Shown one piece after another: positions 33,001 to 46,344 of a stretch of 64,000 nucleotides of DNA. The notes beneath the pieces were generated by a model that was not told where the DNA came from, searched no databases, and saw only the letters and a list, made by a program, of their open reading frames with translations. A program made the position numbers and the translations under genes. Positions within the stretch are counted from its first letter, which is position 1; each line of letters opens with the position of its first letter. Source of the DNA: Hymenolepis diminuta (lineage: Eukaryota > Platyhelminthes > Cestoda > Cyclophyllidea > Hymenolepididae); contig CAADRB010000049.1 in assembly GCA_900708905.1 (NCBI GenBank), forward strand, positions 536,604 through 600,603, given 5' to 3'.

Positions 33001-36000
33001 GATGTTTAAAGCTGTTTCAAAGGAAACAGAGGAAATTATCTCGATGTATTCAGCATTTTTTACGCATTTGCTTAACAAATCCTTTAATAAAACTGGTTCA
33101 ATGGCCAACTTATAATTTCTTTTGCCATTTAGTTCGGATTAAGGAACCAGCTGAACAGCGCTTCCCTCACCTTCAAAAGGTTACGGCGGAGCAAGCTCGT
33201 CCTATTAGAGAACGAGTGCATCACAAACCCCTAAACGCCTATTCTGAGGTGTTAGGTGGGGAATCGGCCTCTGCAAGCAGTTTGAAAAAGTTCCTTTCCC
33301 ACATCGACCGTGTCTTGGAGGCTGTCGAAGAAGTCGACCTTTTAGCTGGAGGTGACAATGACGACGGAATTCCACAGGAGGCCATCATTTCTCCCGCAGA
33401 TATCGCGGAACTCGTTCGTGACTCTGCCAAATTGAAAAGCATTCAGGCGGCAAATCAAGTACCTACTGATCGTCTTCTCAAACTTCTAACTCTTCTTCTT
33501 CTTAACATTCGAGATGGAGCAAATTTGGTTCGAATTACTGGTGATCAGGAGAGCATGGAGAAGATATCACGAGCCGTAGGAGCGAGCCTTATTGCACTGA
33601 ATCTCATGACTTCCAAAGACATGCCTCGTGAAATCTACTTGGAAGATGTGATTGAACAAGCTGTGCAAGTCACTCGATTCCAGCTCTCTAACTGTATATA
33701 CCCTGAGTATGATCCAGCCTATAGAATTGAGAACGCCGCCAAGGATAATCAGAGTAGCATTAAATCTCGTCGTGCTCGTGAAAGGGATACTCATAAATCC
33801 ACTGCGGTTGTCCATCTCTATCACCGACTCGTTGAGGTTGTTTCTGGTCTTTCTGAACTTGTTCATATCCAGCGTTTAACCGACAGTCTCATTCTCTCAC
33901 TCTGCACTGTCGGTGTATCAATCTTCTTTGTGGAAAATGTTAGCGAATTGCAATTAGCAGGATTGAAATTAGTCCCGGCCCTGTATGCTCACTACCATAT
34001 GTGCCGTCAATTAATTACTGAGGAGTTGATCTCAGGAATAGCACGTTTGCCCTCCAGCAAGCGCAACCTCCGCACTTATCGCTTGAACTCTGAGGAAAGT
34101 ATACAAATGTTTACAGCGTTATCACTTCTACTAATACAGTCTCTTATTGAACTTCCCACTGTACCCAGTTTCGGTCAACAGTTCAAAGACAAACAACAAC
34201 AGGAGTCTCTCGAGCAACAACAAACTGCCGATGCTGCTGCTGATCAAAATTCCTCGTTGCAAGAAATTAAACCTGATGATGAGGTTCTTGTTGTTAGTTC
34301 CTACAAACGGGCTGTACTTACTGCACATAATTTCCTTGCCAGCTTTCTTAGGAAGTAAGTCGCTTGAGTCATGATATGGTTAATGTCATTTGAATTTAAT
34401 TCAACTAATGTCTTTCACCGTCCTTAGTGTTGTCTCACAATTTTGAGGTTCTTAGAATTCACTTTTGAAGGTAATATTAAACCGGTATACGCATTCAAAG
34501 GTTTTTTAACTTGCGCATTTAAATTGTGACTACTGGATGCATACCGGACCGTCATGTCTTTATCCCACATGCAAACTCATGATTGGACTATTAGGTTAAT
34601 TATCGCAGTCATGCGTTCGTTTTCATGAATAACGTCAAATAGATATCTTTATCCAACTGCATGCCAGTTGATTTAGAAATCCTCAACGTTGAGTTTAGAC
34701 TCTAAACCAATGAACTGTCTTTTAGACCCACTTCTCTGAAACAAGATATTGATGACGTAAGGATCATATTCCAACTGATAATGGTAATGAATTCCACTCG
34801 AACTCTAATCAGTATCTGCGCTTGTCATGCAATCATTAATGTAGCCCCAAATTAGAGTAGCTAGATACTCGAAGATTCCTCTATACTATATCTGTTTATA
34901 AAGTTTGTATTCATTATTCAATTTGGGCAAATTCATAGTTATAGCTGTGAGGATATAATTGTGGTCCATGGGATTTGATACATTTAATTCTTCACTTCTC
35001 AACTCGGAGTTATATTTACTTTTGCTTTTTCAAGACATCTTTTAAAGAAACCCACCTTGAGTGCTATGTCAACGTTGAAGATGATACTCAGTGATTTTTG
35101 CCTCCTAATGTTATTTTTTGGGCATTTAACGTGTAGAATGCTCTCTTTTTTAAAATAGGTCGACGACGAGAGGTGAAGATGATTACCGAATGATTTTTGA
35201 GAATTTTGTGAATGATCTACTCTTAACCGTGAACAAACCCGAGTGGCCAGCTGCTGAAGTTATGTTGAGTCTCCTTGGTAGTCTACTAGTTCAACAGTTC
35301 AACAATAAATCCCTCGACCAGTCTGTTCGAGTTACTAGTGTAGACTACCTCGGCACAGTTGCTTCAACACTCCGTCGAGATGCTGTGACGAGTCAGCTGA
35401 AAGAACACGACATCAATATTATTCTTCGAGAACTCACTGAGGGCAGCCAGTCAGACAGTGAGGAGGAAGAGGAGGAGCAACAAGAGTACGAAAGTCACAA
35501 AACAGAAATTGGAACTTCTGACATAAAATCCGAAGAGGGGTACAAAAAACCCGCCACGAAGAAAAAGATTCCCACAAATCTCTCCAAAATTGACAAAATT
35601 CTTGTCCTTCGAGATGCTGTTTTGGATTACCTTCTTGAGGATGCGGCCGACCCTGTTGTTTACTATGCCTGTAAATTCTATATGGGTATGTGGTTGGAAG
35701 ATTGTACTGCTGAGGTTGCTCGGGCTCAAAAGGCTGCCGCTGCGGAAAACCCCCTTCCTGAACCACCTCCTCAACCAAAGCCCACATCGGGTCGTAGAAA
35801 TAAACGCGGTCCTGCTGCTAGGCTTGAAGACGAAGGTGAGAGTGAGGAGAAAGAGCAGGCTCTTTCTGAGATTGAACTGGCTGAACTCCGTCGAACCTAC
35901 CTGATGGATCGTCTGCGGGATCCCCCCTCCATCTGGAGAGCGAGATGTCGTCCAAAGGTAGCTGGAATGATGTCGCTGGCACCAGCTGCCCCATTTACTA

Positions 36001-39000
36001 AACAATCTCAAGCCATGAGAGTCATGTTCAAGGGTTCGATTGACTATGAGGACGCCTATCTCATCTGTCGCTACTTGGCCAGTCTTAGACCCTTCTCTCA
36101 GAGTTTCGATGTGTACTTGTCCCAAATATGCAAGGTGCGTTTTCAACTCATCTACCATTTGCTTAAAAATTAGTATTTTGTTCTGAGATTTGATTCATTC
36201 CTGTATTTAGCTCAGGCTTTATTATCGGCAGCATTTTCTGAGTGGCTAAAAGTATTCATCAGTGCTTTCAGCAGCATTGATTATTTTCTCTGAAATTGTT
36301 TGGGATTGTTTTGTCAAGGTTTGCTGATGGTACTCGGGATGTTGATATTATGCCCATTCCCCCGTATAAGGTTTAAAGCTTCTATAATTATGAGCACTAG
36401 AAATCTTAGGAAAAATTTCCCCTTGTATGGTACTGCTATCTCCACAATGCTAATGTATTTCCTCTTTTTTATCGCATATATCTGACATGAATTTTTCATT
36501 CGATACAGTAGAGTTGGCTTAAACGGGCTTTCAGACATAATAGCAGGTCTGTCACACATGTTCTTTAAATCCTGGTTGATTTAACATATTTTCCCGGTAG
36601 TACAGACCAACTCGATGAATGAATCATTTTTACCAGAAAAGTAATCTTTGTTAGTGTATTCCTAATTGTTGCGTCTAACTTCCTCACGTTATGATGTTGC
36701 GTTTTTCTGTAACGTTAAAAGAAGCATACGGCGAAAAGTTTTGGTTTACTAAGAGTTGAAGATCGAACGGTATCGATCGAATAGTGTAGTTGACTTAAAT
36801 GGTCCCTGATTGCTTTAACCAGTAGTTCAAAGAAACAAACTAGATATTTTCTCTCTAACGGAAATTGTTATGTATTTGCTGAAAGAGTTTCTTACAAGTA
36901 TTTCCTCATGAAGTGTTTTTCCCACTTTAAGATTAGCGGTAATGAAACCAAATTTCCCTTTTGTAGCTATTGAGCGAGTCCTCGGTTCCTGTTCGTACCA
37001 AGGCACTTCGCTGTCTCTCAGCTGTGGTGGAAGCTGATCCCGGGGTTTTAGCTCGATCGGACATTGAAATGGCTGTGCGATCGCGTCTTATGGATATTTC
37101 CACTTCTGTGCGAGAAGCTGCAGTCGATCTCCTTGGACGCTTTCTCATCTGTCGTCCTGAACTCACCATCCAGTATTATCCTATGCTCTCCGATCGGATT
37201 AGGGATAAGGGTGTCTCTGTGCGAAAACGAGTTATTCGTATCCTTCGCGATATCTGCGTTGAACAGCCCGATTTTCCACGTATTCCGGAGATCTATGTGT
37301 TGATCATTCGTCGTGTCAATGACGAAGAGAGCGTCAAAGTTAGTTACTGCTACTTATTACTTCTTAGTAGAAATACCTTTATGCTTTATATTAATCACTC
37401 CTTTCTCGTGCAGAAACTCGTGAGTGAAGTCTTTCAAACCCTCTGGTTCACTCCAGTTCGGGAAAAAGAGTCTGCTAAGCTAATTAATAAGGTGATGAAT
37501 ATTACTGATGTTGTGGTTAATGCCTCTAAGGATACTGGAATTGAGTGGCTAGAGCAATTCCTTGAAGGGGTAAGCTTTTGACAGATAAATGCATGTACTG
37601 CTCATCATAATTTAGAATAAGTTTTACTTTATACTTTTTAGCTTTTGGCAAAAGAGGAAGGCGAGAAAGTGCGTCCTGCTGAGAAAGCCTGTGTGCAAAT
37701 TGTCGAGTGTTTAGTGCAGAATATAATGCGATTGGACGAGATCAAGGGCATGTCGAAACGTCTAGTAGCTTGTCTGGCCACTTTACACCTATTCACTAAA
37801 ATACGTCCCAACTTGACTGTCAAACATGCAATGCTCCTCCATCCATATCTCTCTGCTCGAGTCACGCCTTGTGCTGGGCCATCTCAACAAACGGCTCAGT
37901 TGGATGCACATATCCTCCACTACGTCGCTCGAATTCTCGAAGTCACCATCTCTTTAATGGAACACCCTTCTGAATCCTTCCTGGTTCAGCTTGAATCGGA
38001 TCTTATTCGAGTTGCTCTGCGAGCGGGCAAGATGGTTGTGGAGTCGTGTATGGCCTGTCTGGGGGCAGTTGTCAATCGAGTCTCAAAGAACTATGGACTA
38101 TTGAAACAATGTTTCTGGGGATTCCACAACGCTCTGGAAAGATACCAACGTGATTGCATTGCCTCTCTGCAAAATGGTTCTGAACCCCAGTTGGCGCCCT
38201 CTCTTCGACCATCTATCCTGCGAGCGCTCTTCACAATGGGTCTTCTTTGCAAATATTTTGATATTAAGGAATTCACTCATGATAGAAATCCCAAAATCCT
38301 TGATGAAATATTCGACATCCTGCTCTTTTTCTCAGAGCACATGGCATCGGATATGGAGGTGCGTAAAAATGCCATCTCCGGGCTGGGATTCATTTGCACT
38401 CGACACAAGGAATTCATTAATGGCAAGAAGCTCTCCAAATTCTATCACGAGATTCTCACCGCTAATGTTGATTGTTCTGTCATAAAATCACCTCAGTTGG
38501 AGCTGAAGAATCTCGTACTTGAAAATCTTCTCAACTTCTTAACAGAAGAAGAACGAAGAATGCTCGAACAAGACGCTCAGTGTATGTTTAATTTGCAAGA
38601 GAGGAGACTTTATAATTGAGCAAGTGTGTGTATAGTTTTAAGTAAGAGTATTGAGATTCAATCCATGAAGTTCTAGATTTCCTCAAATTCATTACTCATT
38701 GTTTTGTATGATAATAGTCTCGCTGACATCTTCCTTTTTGCGATCTCGCATACAATGGGCAACTTTGCACTCCCCTGTTCTTGCACAAATTCCTGTAAGA
38801 TTAGGTTTTTATGACTGGGTGTTTTATCTATGATAGACCGGTCACACCAAAGACTTACCTACCGTTTTGCTTAATGTAGACAAAACTGCTTGCTTTCTTT
38901 TTAGCCCTTATTGATACCTTGTGGCTCAAGAGAAGTTTCGTTGTAAGAGGACTGGGAAGACTGCGTAGCGGTCTAGAGGAATCAGTTGATCAAGCTCTTC

Positions 39001-42000
39001 ATTAGTCATTAGTTCCGTGAGAGCGTAGTCCTAAAATTAATCAAGGGATGGGTTACGATGCGATCTAATGGTGTTCGGTATTTGTTTCAGGGAAAGCAAC
39101 GCACAAGAATGAATCTCTCAAGTACATGGGTGATGTCGCCTCTGGAACAGGCAGTTCAGTGGCCCAAACCTATTTGAAAGAAGTTCTTGAAAACTTCTTC
39201 TCCTTCTCGCAATCCGTTCGGTTGGCTGCCCTCTCCGTGGTGGCAACTATCCTGCGCCAAGGCCTTACCCACCCAGTTCAAACTGTTCCCTACCTCATTG
39301 CTATGCAAACTGACTGTGATCCTGCCTCGCGTGTCAAGGCTGAAGCCCAGTTACAGGAGATTGAAAATAAATTCCCTGGATTTACCAACGTAATTCCTTC
39401 ACTATTTTACTCTAACCTACTATCCTATCCTATACTGAGTTACTGTATAGGATATTGTAGTCATTGTAATTTATCTGCCTTCTATGATATTCACCACAAA
39501 GTAATATGGAAGCAATGCGTTAGCAAAATTTTTCTGAATTGAAGTTTACATCCATCGTTTGAACACAGAAGCAAAAGGTGTTAAGCCAAATTGCATATTT
39601 GAGTAAATATGGAGAGAAGTCAATGTGGTACTTATGAGAATTGCTAATAGTATACACGCCACAGCTCCAATTACTTAAATACATACTGGTTATTCCTCTC
39701 TTGTGCAAATGACGAACAGCAATCAAGTCAGCCTGGATTTTCTCTCTATTAATTCCAAACTTGAAAACTGAGGGTTATACAAATGGCTACTACCTACTGT
39801 GTTTATTCTCTTGTGATGGTATTTAAACTTCCCAATTACGGAAATCCTCACTTTGATCGAGACGAAATCAGAGAAGTAGTACAGATACCAATAGGCACGA
39901 CTTTATTCACATATCCAATTATGCCATATAGGATAAAAGTATTTTCTTAGAGTTAAAAGGGGTCAGACAAGATTAATGAGTTTACTTGAATTTTAAAAAA
40001 ATGGGTTAAGATCCACCAATAATATGGGATAATATTTAAGTGCGAAAGTTTAGGTCAATAGGCCACTATACTGAAGGGACAGAAATGGCGCAAGTAGTTA
40101 CCTACCATTGAATAAGATCAATTGATCGTAAAAACTGTATTATGCAAGTCGCTGTATATTTTTCGACAACCATGTAGAAATTTGACAACAATCATAAAAG
40201 CCCTAGATGGAATTTTGGAGTTCATTCAATTCTATGACAATAACCTCAAGGCCTTTTTGTTTACGACTGTAAATAGCATTCCTAGATGCAGATTCGGTCT
40301 GTTAAGCACCTATTAATGCTGGAGACAGCTTCTGTCTTAGATATGATGTCCGAACTTACGTCTTGTGACATTTTAGATGCGTGCAATTGAAGGAGTATGC
40401 TTTTCCTACCGACTTCAATGTGTTCTGCATGCGGTAAAGAAGGCGACTGGAGGTGATAGAAGGGAATCTGCTGGAGAAGGTGGACATGATACCTCTACGG
40501 AGGTGGGTGGTAACAATTCCACGTCCTCCTCTAGCAAACAAACGCGTCGTAATGCTGACAATGGAACCACTCCTGCTGATGTTACAAGCGAAGGAGGACT
40601 CAATCCCTTCGCAAATGCCATTCGAGGCGCAAAAGAGGTGGATTCAGATATTCCCAATGCACTCAACTCCCAACTGTACTCTATGCTTCGGGCCAACATC
40701 ACCTCTCGGCGAGCTTTCCTCAAAGGCATGATCAATCTCTTTGACGAGATGCAGGTAAGACTCCTCTGTGCAAGAGAGAAGGCTTTCATGAATATTTAGC
40801 AACCTCTCAAAACATTGCAAACTCCCTTTTCATCCAGCAATCGGAATTGGTTCGTTTAGTCAATATATTTAGATTTTTATAACAGCTTGCTCTTGATTAA
40901 TTAAAAAAGGTCTGTTTTTACCATTTTAATCAGTAAGATATTTCGAATAGAGGGAGGAAGAGAGTAGACAGGTAAAAGTAGGACAGGTGACCGAACTTCA
41001 TTTTAATTCAAGGTTCTCCAGGTGGTCTGCTTGTTATTTAATAGAATATTGCATCATTATCATTACTTAACCTTCATTTTAAAATCAAATTTCTGAGTCA
41101 TTTCCATTCATGTCCTCAGTGTTTAGGACTGACCGAATCGTCATATTTTTCATGTTAGTCTTCTGGTGTAGAACATCTTACTTAGACCACACTTTTCCAG
41201 TGTTTTTAGTACTTTCCAATCAGAATAATTCGGAAAGTCGCTTCTTTTCCATAATTGGTTGAAAATTATTACTTTAATAAATTTCGGAGACTTTATCACA
41301 ACAAACTGATAAATAGTACGACTCCCATTGTTGTAAAATTAAACAGAACTGTTATTGGCTGAGCGTTAAGAGAGGTAGAGCTTATCAGGCGCCAACGTAG
41401 CATAAAGAGATTTGCTAGACTGTTGCCCTCTCAACTTCTATAAACATCCCAGCAAATAAACTAGAATAGGGATAGGGACTGAGCATTTGCATCGGGAATG
41501 AACAGAGGAACCACGCTTTTTGCAACTAGGTCTTCAAGACAATAATGAACAGTGGCTATGCCGTAAGATCAATGCAAATCTCATCCCTATTTGCATCATT
41601 TCCCTCTTGTTAATCTGATTGTTTGTTTTTCTATTAGCCTATAACTTGTAGCTTTCACAAATCCACGACATTTATAGTAAGTTTTGAATGTGTTTACAAA
41701 TGTGCTTGTTTTGTTTTGCAAATAGGACATCTCGCTGGGAAGGTTGGTCTATGTTGCCGATAACCTTGCATTTTTCCCCTACCAATGTCAAGCCGAGCCA
41801 CTCTTTGTGATCCATCATATTGATCTCCTTGTAAGCGTGAACGGTTCCACACGACTTCAGGCTGTCCGTGAGGCCTTTTTCCCCGAACTTAAGGAACTTC
41901 TAGCCGCCCAAACCGCTCTCTCCAACAGTGGACAGTCCACCTCTGTGGCCAACACTTGGTCGTCACCGGGATTCGCTGTCAATGACATTATGCATCATCC

Positions 42001-43992
42001 CGATACCCAATCAACTCAGCAAGCGTCTGGAATCCAGGAGGCTCTCATGCGCTTGGACTTGGAGGAGGAGAAGGAGGACGTTCTTATTGGCCGAGTGACC
42101 TCTGCTAACGCGGAGCAATTGAATCAAATTCGCGAGTCTATTAGAGCCAGTCGGGCATGTCTTTTGCTTCTCAACTTAAAACAATACCTAAAGGAGGTTT
42201 ATGGAATAACTGATAGCAAGATTCAAAAATTTTCCCCTTCTGATGCCAACAAAATGTGGGATAAGCAACTGACTCGAAAGAGCGGAGTCAGATTCACTCC
42301 TGACCTCTGTCTTCGTTCAGCAATCGATGAACTTGAGAATGAAGGAAACCCCAACTCTCATGAAAATGGTCAGTTATTCCCTCATGTTTATGCTCTATTA
42401 AGGGGTTTTCCAATGCATCCTTTTCTACGTTTTACAGCCCCAGCTATGTCGGAAGAGATGGCGAGAGATTTGGTTCAAGAGTTCTTTGAATTCAGGAAAC
42501 TGATTCTGTCGATTGATCCACCGGATGATGAAGGCCTAGACGGTACCGTGACAAACGTGGACGACACTGCTGGTCAGGCCAATCCAGCTGAGGGTAAGAA
42601 CTCCATTCATGCGAATTTTGTGACCATTATTTGCCCAAAATCCATCATATAATCATCGTCGGATTTGGCTTTTGAGGAACAAAGAAATATACAATTAATT
42701 AAGCATTGATTAGATGTTTTCTCATAATAATATACTACTACTATCTTCATTTGTCTGATGATAACTACATCACACTTACGTTTTATGGCAATTTGGTCCA
42801 TTTAAACAATGTCGTATTAGTGTATTCCAGGTTGCTTGATCATAAGTCTTTACACAAATGTCTTAAATTTGGAATTAAATAGCAAGATAGGACCGGCTCA
42901 AAGTAAGAATTATTTAAGAAATACGAGTAAATTTAAATTCGTGGAAATTCAATTAATTTTATTACTACAGAATCGTTAATCTCATGCCTTTGGTAATTAT
43001 GTTTTAATTTACAGATGTTCCTATGCGACTGGCGTCTGATCGATCTCTGGTTCCCCAATCACACGCCCCCCACTCCTCGGACGAAGAAGACGACTCGGCT
43101 GACTCCGATGCCGCTGGTGCCTCTCGACTCCTTTTGGCCCAATCGGCTCCCCAGAAGCGCCGCGGCTTACGCAATCATCACACAGTCGCCAGGGGCTCCA
43201 AAGCCGCACCTCCTTCCACCTCTAAGCGGAAATCCTTCTCACGACAACCCAGGGCACGGGTAAGCACTGAAACCCACCTTCCCTCCCCCAAACTTCAGCT
43301 AACTCCGCTATGTAACGTATTGGAAACTACGTACGAAACCCCAGACCTCAGAGGAATGACATTGTAGTTTTTTGTGTCAGATTATCACTGCTTAAATAGA
43401 GAAATCAATCACATGACTGCAAGGGAAGGTTAATCATACTCATGTCACCGTATCCCATAAGGATGTTTACTACGTGATTAGACGCTGAGAGTCCGAATAC
43501 CACTTGATACAACCAGGCGATTTCACTAGATGTAGTTCTATTAAAGCGGATAAAATTATAGAGGTTCTTAGTATGTGACTCGACTCTGAAGTTGAAGTAT
43601 AATCGAGAATGATTTTGATAAGGATATATGGTATACATCTCCGATATCCGTTTGTGTCGACAGAATTGACATTGAATATATAGTAAAGGCACATTTATGT
43701 GTAACTTGATAGGGTGCAAACTTTCGTTCATGGAGAAATTTATATCGTAGATATGGTTTCAAGATATAACTGCCAAAATTTAAGCAAATTGATCTAATCT
43801 CTTTTCTCAGAACGAGGTAGTTTATTATTTGTCAGATTCGATCATCCCGCCTTTGGAGCCCGTTGCGTTTCCCTTAGATAACTTATTTTCTCACAAAGTT
43901 TTTTTTATTATTTTTCTTAGTCCGCCTTTATTCTGAGCAGCGAATCGGAGTCAGAAGTTGAATCTCTATCTGAAGAAGAGGAATCGAGTTAG
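30045..43992 (+). CDS. NIPBL: NIPBL / Scc2 cohesin-loading factor, complete
   Basis: Loads cohesin on chromosomes together with MAU2/Scc4 in the nucleus. Fifteen coding exons: 30045-30277, 30316-30509, 30549-31535, 31613-31832, 31906-32168, 33133-34354, 35159-36134, 36967-37338, 37414-37569, 37642-38581, 39091-39389, 40377-40754, 41726-42593, 43015-43259, 43921-43992. They sum to 7425 nt (2474 residues plus stop) with phase kept throughout. The start MNGD and the PELPLP motif match the MAU2-binding N-terminus of animal NIPBL. A Lys/Arg run near residues 149-157 looks like a nuclear signal. Residues about 170-600 are Pro/Ser-rich and disordered. From about 640 on is the HEAT-repeat core, with family signatures such as DISTSVREAAVDLLGRF, SVRKRVIRILRDIC, VKHAMLLHPYL, LVYVADNLAFFPYQ and DSKIQKFSP. 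The tail is acidic (SEEEESS). It is shorter than human NIPBL (about 2800), mainly in the disordered part. Confidence 0.97.
32169..33132 (+). other. NIPBL introns longer than 300 nt
   Basis: This and the introns at 34355-35158, 36135-36966, 38582-39090, 39390-40376, 40755-41725, 42594-43014 and 43260-43920 hold no gene. Only the intron at 40755-41725 shows structure, an imperfect inverted repeat at 41466-41598. Confidence 0.8.
41466..41598. repeat. Imperfect inverted repeat in NIPBL intron
   Basis: The left arm AATAGGGAT...GAGCATTTGCAT (about 41466-41492) pairs with the right arm ATGCAAATCTCATCCCTATT (about 41574-41593). The loop is about 80 nt. It may be two opposed fragments of one repeat or a small foldback element. 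Confidence 0.4.
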
Positions 43993-44537
43993 TACCCGGA
44001 TCGATAATCTGGTTCCCCCTCTCCCTATCTCCATCGGCAGCGTCTACCTAATTTAAAAGACTTTGTGCGTGTCTTTTACTCTTTACAGTAGTAGTATTAG
44101 TAGCAGTAATTAAGTAAGCTGGTTCTTGTATATATAATTTCACTCGACGAACGTCACAAAGCAGAGTTGACTCCCTCTTTCCTCTGTGTAATTTTTTGCT
44201 GTAAAATATGCCTGAATCTTTTTTCACTTCTTATTTCCCTCACCTTTAAACCCTTTCCTGTGTCCTAGGATGCACTATTTCATGCAAGTATTATCGAACA
44301 TCTGAAATTCTACCACGTCTATGTGTATTTTCTCTCTCATTCCCTCTTGTGTATGTATGAGCGATCCCTGTGTAAAGATATAAATTGTATTCCACTTAAT
44401 TTGCCCAGACGAGGAATGTGATATATTTTGGTATCCATTTCTGCGTTTGTTTCTTTATACCATCTCTCTTTAAAATGCCCATTTCTCTTCTCCCTAAACC
44501 AATCACTATACTGCTTTGTGCTTTGAATTCTTATTCA

Positions 44538-44543
44538 AATAAA
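44538..44543 (+). terminator. Poly(A) signal of NIPBL
   Basis: AATAAA lies 546 nt after the NIPBL stop, at the end of a T/C-rich 3'UTR. It is the first such signal and sits just before the inverted LTR block. Confidence 0.7.
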
Positions 44544-44688
44544 CGTATTTAATCAGCTGTTATTGTTATGATATATGATGACCAATCTTCATGGGAAGAT
44601 CGAAATGTGGAATGCGATCGCTTCTGCTTCTTTAATTAATAGCAAAAGAAACTAATGAACTAGGACCAGACCGTAGAAGCTAAGACTA

Positions 44689-45123
44689 TGGCTAGCAGCT
44701 AGCAACAGCAAGCAACGATTCCAAAAAGCAGAGCACAAAGAGTTGCGTAGACCAAAGTGTATTGAATAAACCAGGAGGAGGATTCGAGACAGTAGGAGAG
44801 AGATGAGGGAGAGAAGGAAGGGGGAGGAGGTGAGAGGAAAATGTACAAGCGGATAGTTGATATGTGCATGCTTATGTATGGGAATGGAGATACAAAGACA
44901 GTTTATATAAGTCACTTGGGCAAGGACGCGCGTGAGGATATGAGTGCAGTGTACTTCTAAATGAAACAGGACAGTTATAGTAAAAAGGACGATTTGATAA
45001 AGTCGTCTAGACATGGCAGATGAGGATTAGAGTCATAGAGACGTAAAGGCGAAAAATCGCCGTATTTTCATAAAGAATGCGAGTAAAGAGTGATTGTGGA
45101 AGTGCATGGAGGGTCATCCTTCA
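44689..45123 (-). repeat. Solo-type LTR, copy 2 (inverted)
   Basis: It is the reverse complement of 26485-26919 with no difference seen, including the TATA box at 44902-44909. Its promoter would fire leftwards, towards the 3' end of NIPBL. Confidence 0.65.
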
Positions 45124-45555
45124 ATCTACTACACTTGATGGTGGTGGTGACGGTGATCTGTTTTCTTGCATCTCAATGACGTTTTACCGTACTCTGCAGT
45201 CTGAAGTTTGTTCACTGGTGGTAACGTCGGCGACGAATTTGGTCGGTTGCAACATTGACTTCTTTCGAGAAGGAAGACATCACTTCCAGCATGTTTCTCC
45301 ATAAAGGAAATTGGAGGAGGTGAGGTGTAATATCCCTCGCATTCATCATTGAATTTCTTGAATGAAACATTTCTATCCAAACTTCCTACTGGTTCTCCGT
45401 CAATCATATTATTTTCCTCGTGAGATATCGGAGTGTCAAGTTCTTGAGGAGGTGTTGAGGTGTGAGTTATTATCAAAAGAGGCGGCATCAAAAGATTCGA
45501 GGCATCGACACCTGGAGAGGAATATTCCGTATGAAATGATTCCCTTCTCCTGTTC
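44689..45555 (-). mobile_element. 867-bp duplicated block with LTR, copy 2
   Basis: It is the inverted partner of 26053-26919. Outside the block the flanks differ. Past the LTR end a roughly 40-bp stretch stays similar but mismatched (AGTCTTAGC, then ATTAGTT), so either the target sites are related or the true repeat is a little longer. Confidence 0.7.
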
Positions 45556-45605
45556 CTCCTCTTTAAAGGCTTTCTTATCGAGAAGACTAGTTGCAGGATA
45601 CACAT
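45129..45605 (-). CDS. Hypothetical ORF inside duplicated block, copy 2
   Basis: This is the same Pro/Ser-rich, His-tailed frame as at 26036-26479, here 158 codons because the sequence beyond the block differs (its first 18 or so residues are unique). Intact identity of both frames reflects a recent duplication and does not prove coding. No function is recognised. Confidence 0.3.
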   Translation of the reverse strand: MCILQLVFSIRKPLKRRNRRRESFHTEYSSPGVDASNLLMPPLLIITHTSTPPQELDTPISHEENNMIDGEPVGSLDRNVSFKKFNDECEGYYTSPPPISFMEKHAGSDVFLLERSQCCNRPNSSPTLPPVNKLQTAEYGKTSLRCKKTDHRHHHHQV

Positions 45606-46344
45606 AGGTCATCATGGAAACGCACTAATTGCAAATTTGCATCTGAGTTTTATTGACTATTTCGGTTCACACATTCGCGTCCGCGACGACCGCATGATTT
45701 CGTAGGCATGCGACTTAGTGATATGTTGAACAGTTGGAAATCTAGATTCGATTGCTATAATCTATTATCCACTACATTTAACTAGATTGATGCTGACTCA
45801 GAGTCTGAGCGATAAGACAGAATGTATTTATGTCAAGACACATTTTTTACCAAACAAAGGCTTTTGATAGAAATGCAAGAATAGAACATCGTCAGACTGA
45901 TAACAGTTTTCTTCCTTTATATTTGCCAAGCTGTCAGGAGTGGTGCGCTACTGCGAATTAATATAATTGGTGGGTGAGGTGGAGACAGGTTGAAGCAATA
46001 GACTACCCAGGGGCGAACCATAAGCACTACTGCAGGCGTCCTATCACCTCCTCAGTAAAATCAATTTTTCCGTCATTACCTTAATTGACATTGGGACAAT
46101 TTAGAGATACAACTTGAGCTTCGGCAGTTCCGTTTAGTCTCTTGACATTGATATTGACTCAAGTTTTTTATCTTCGGCATCTATTTTTGAGCTTTTGGAC
46201 TATTTCATTCGGGTTTCCGAAGTTTTATTGAATCCATTTACTCAAAAATGTTTGTCGAAGATACGATTACGGCAGGTGAATAATGCTGATTGTGAAATTT
46301 AGACATTTGCAAAGAGGATCTAAATGACGCGACTAAAGTACAAT
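45606..46344. other. Spacer between LTR block and gypsy remnant
   Basis: No gene or repeat was recognised. Element sequence fades in at about 46345 without an upstream LTR, gag or protease. Confidence 0.5.

Noticed and set aside
35451..36158. 235-codon minus-strand frame
   Set aside because: It lies opposite a NIPBL HEAT-repeat exon whose plus-strand reading is strongly supported.
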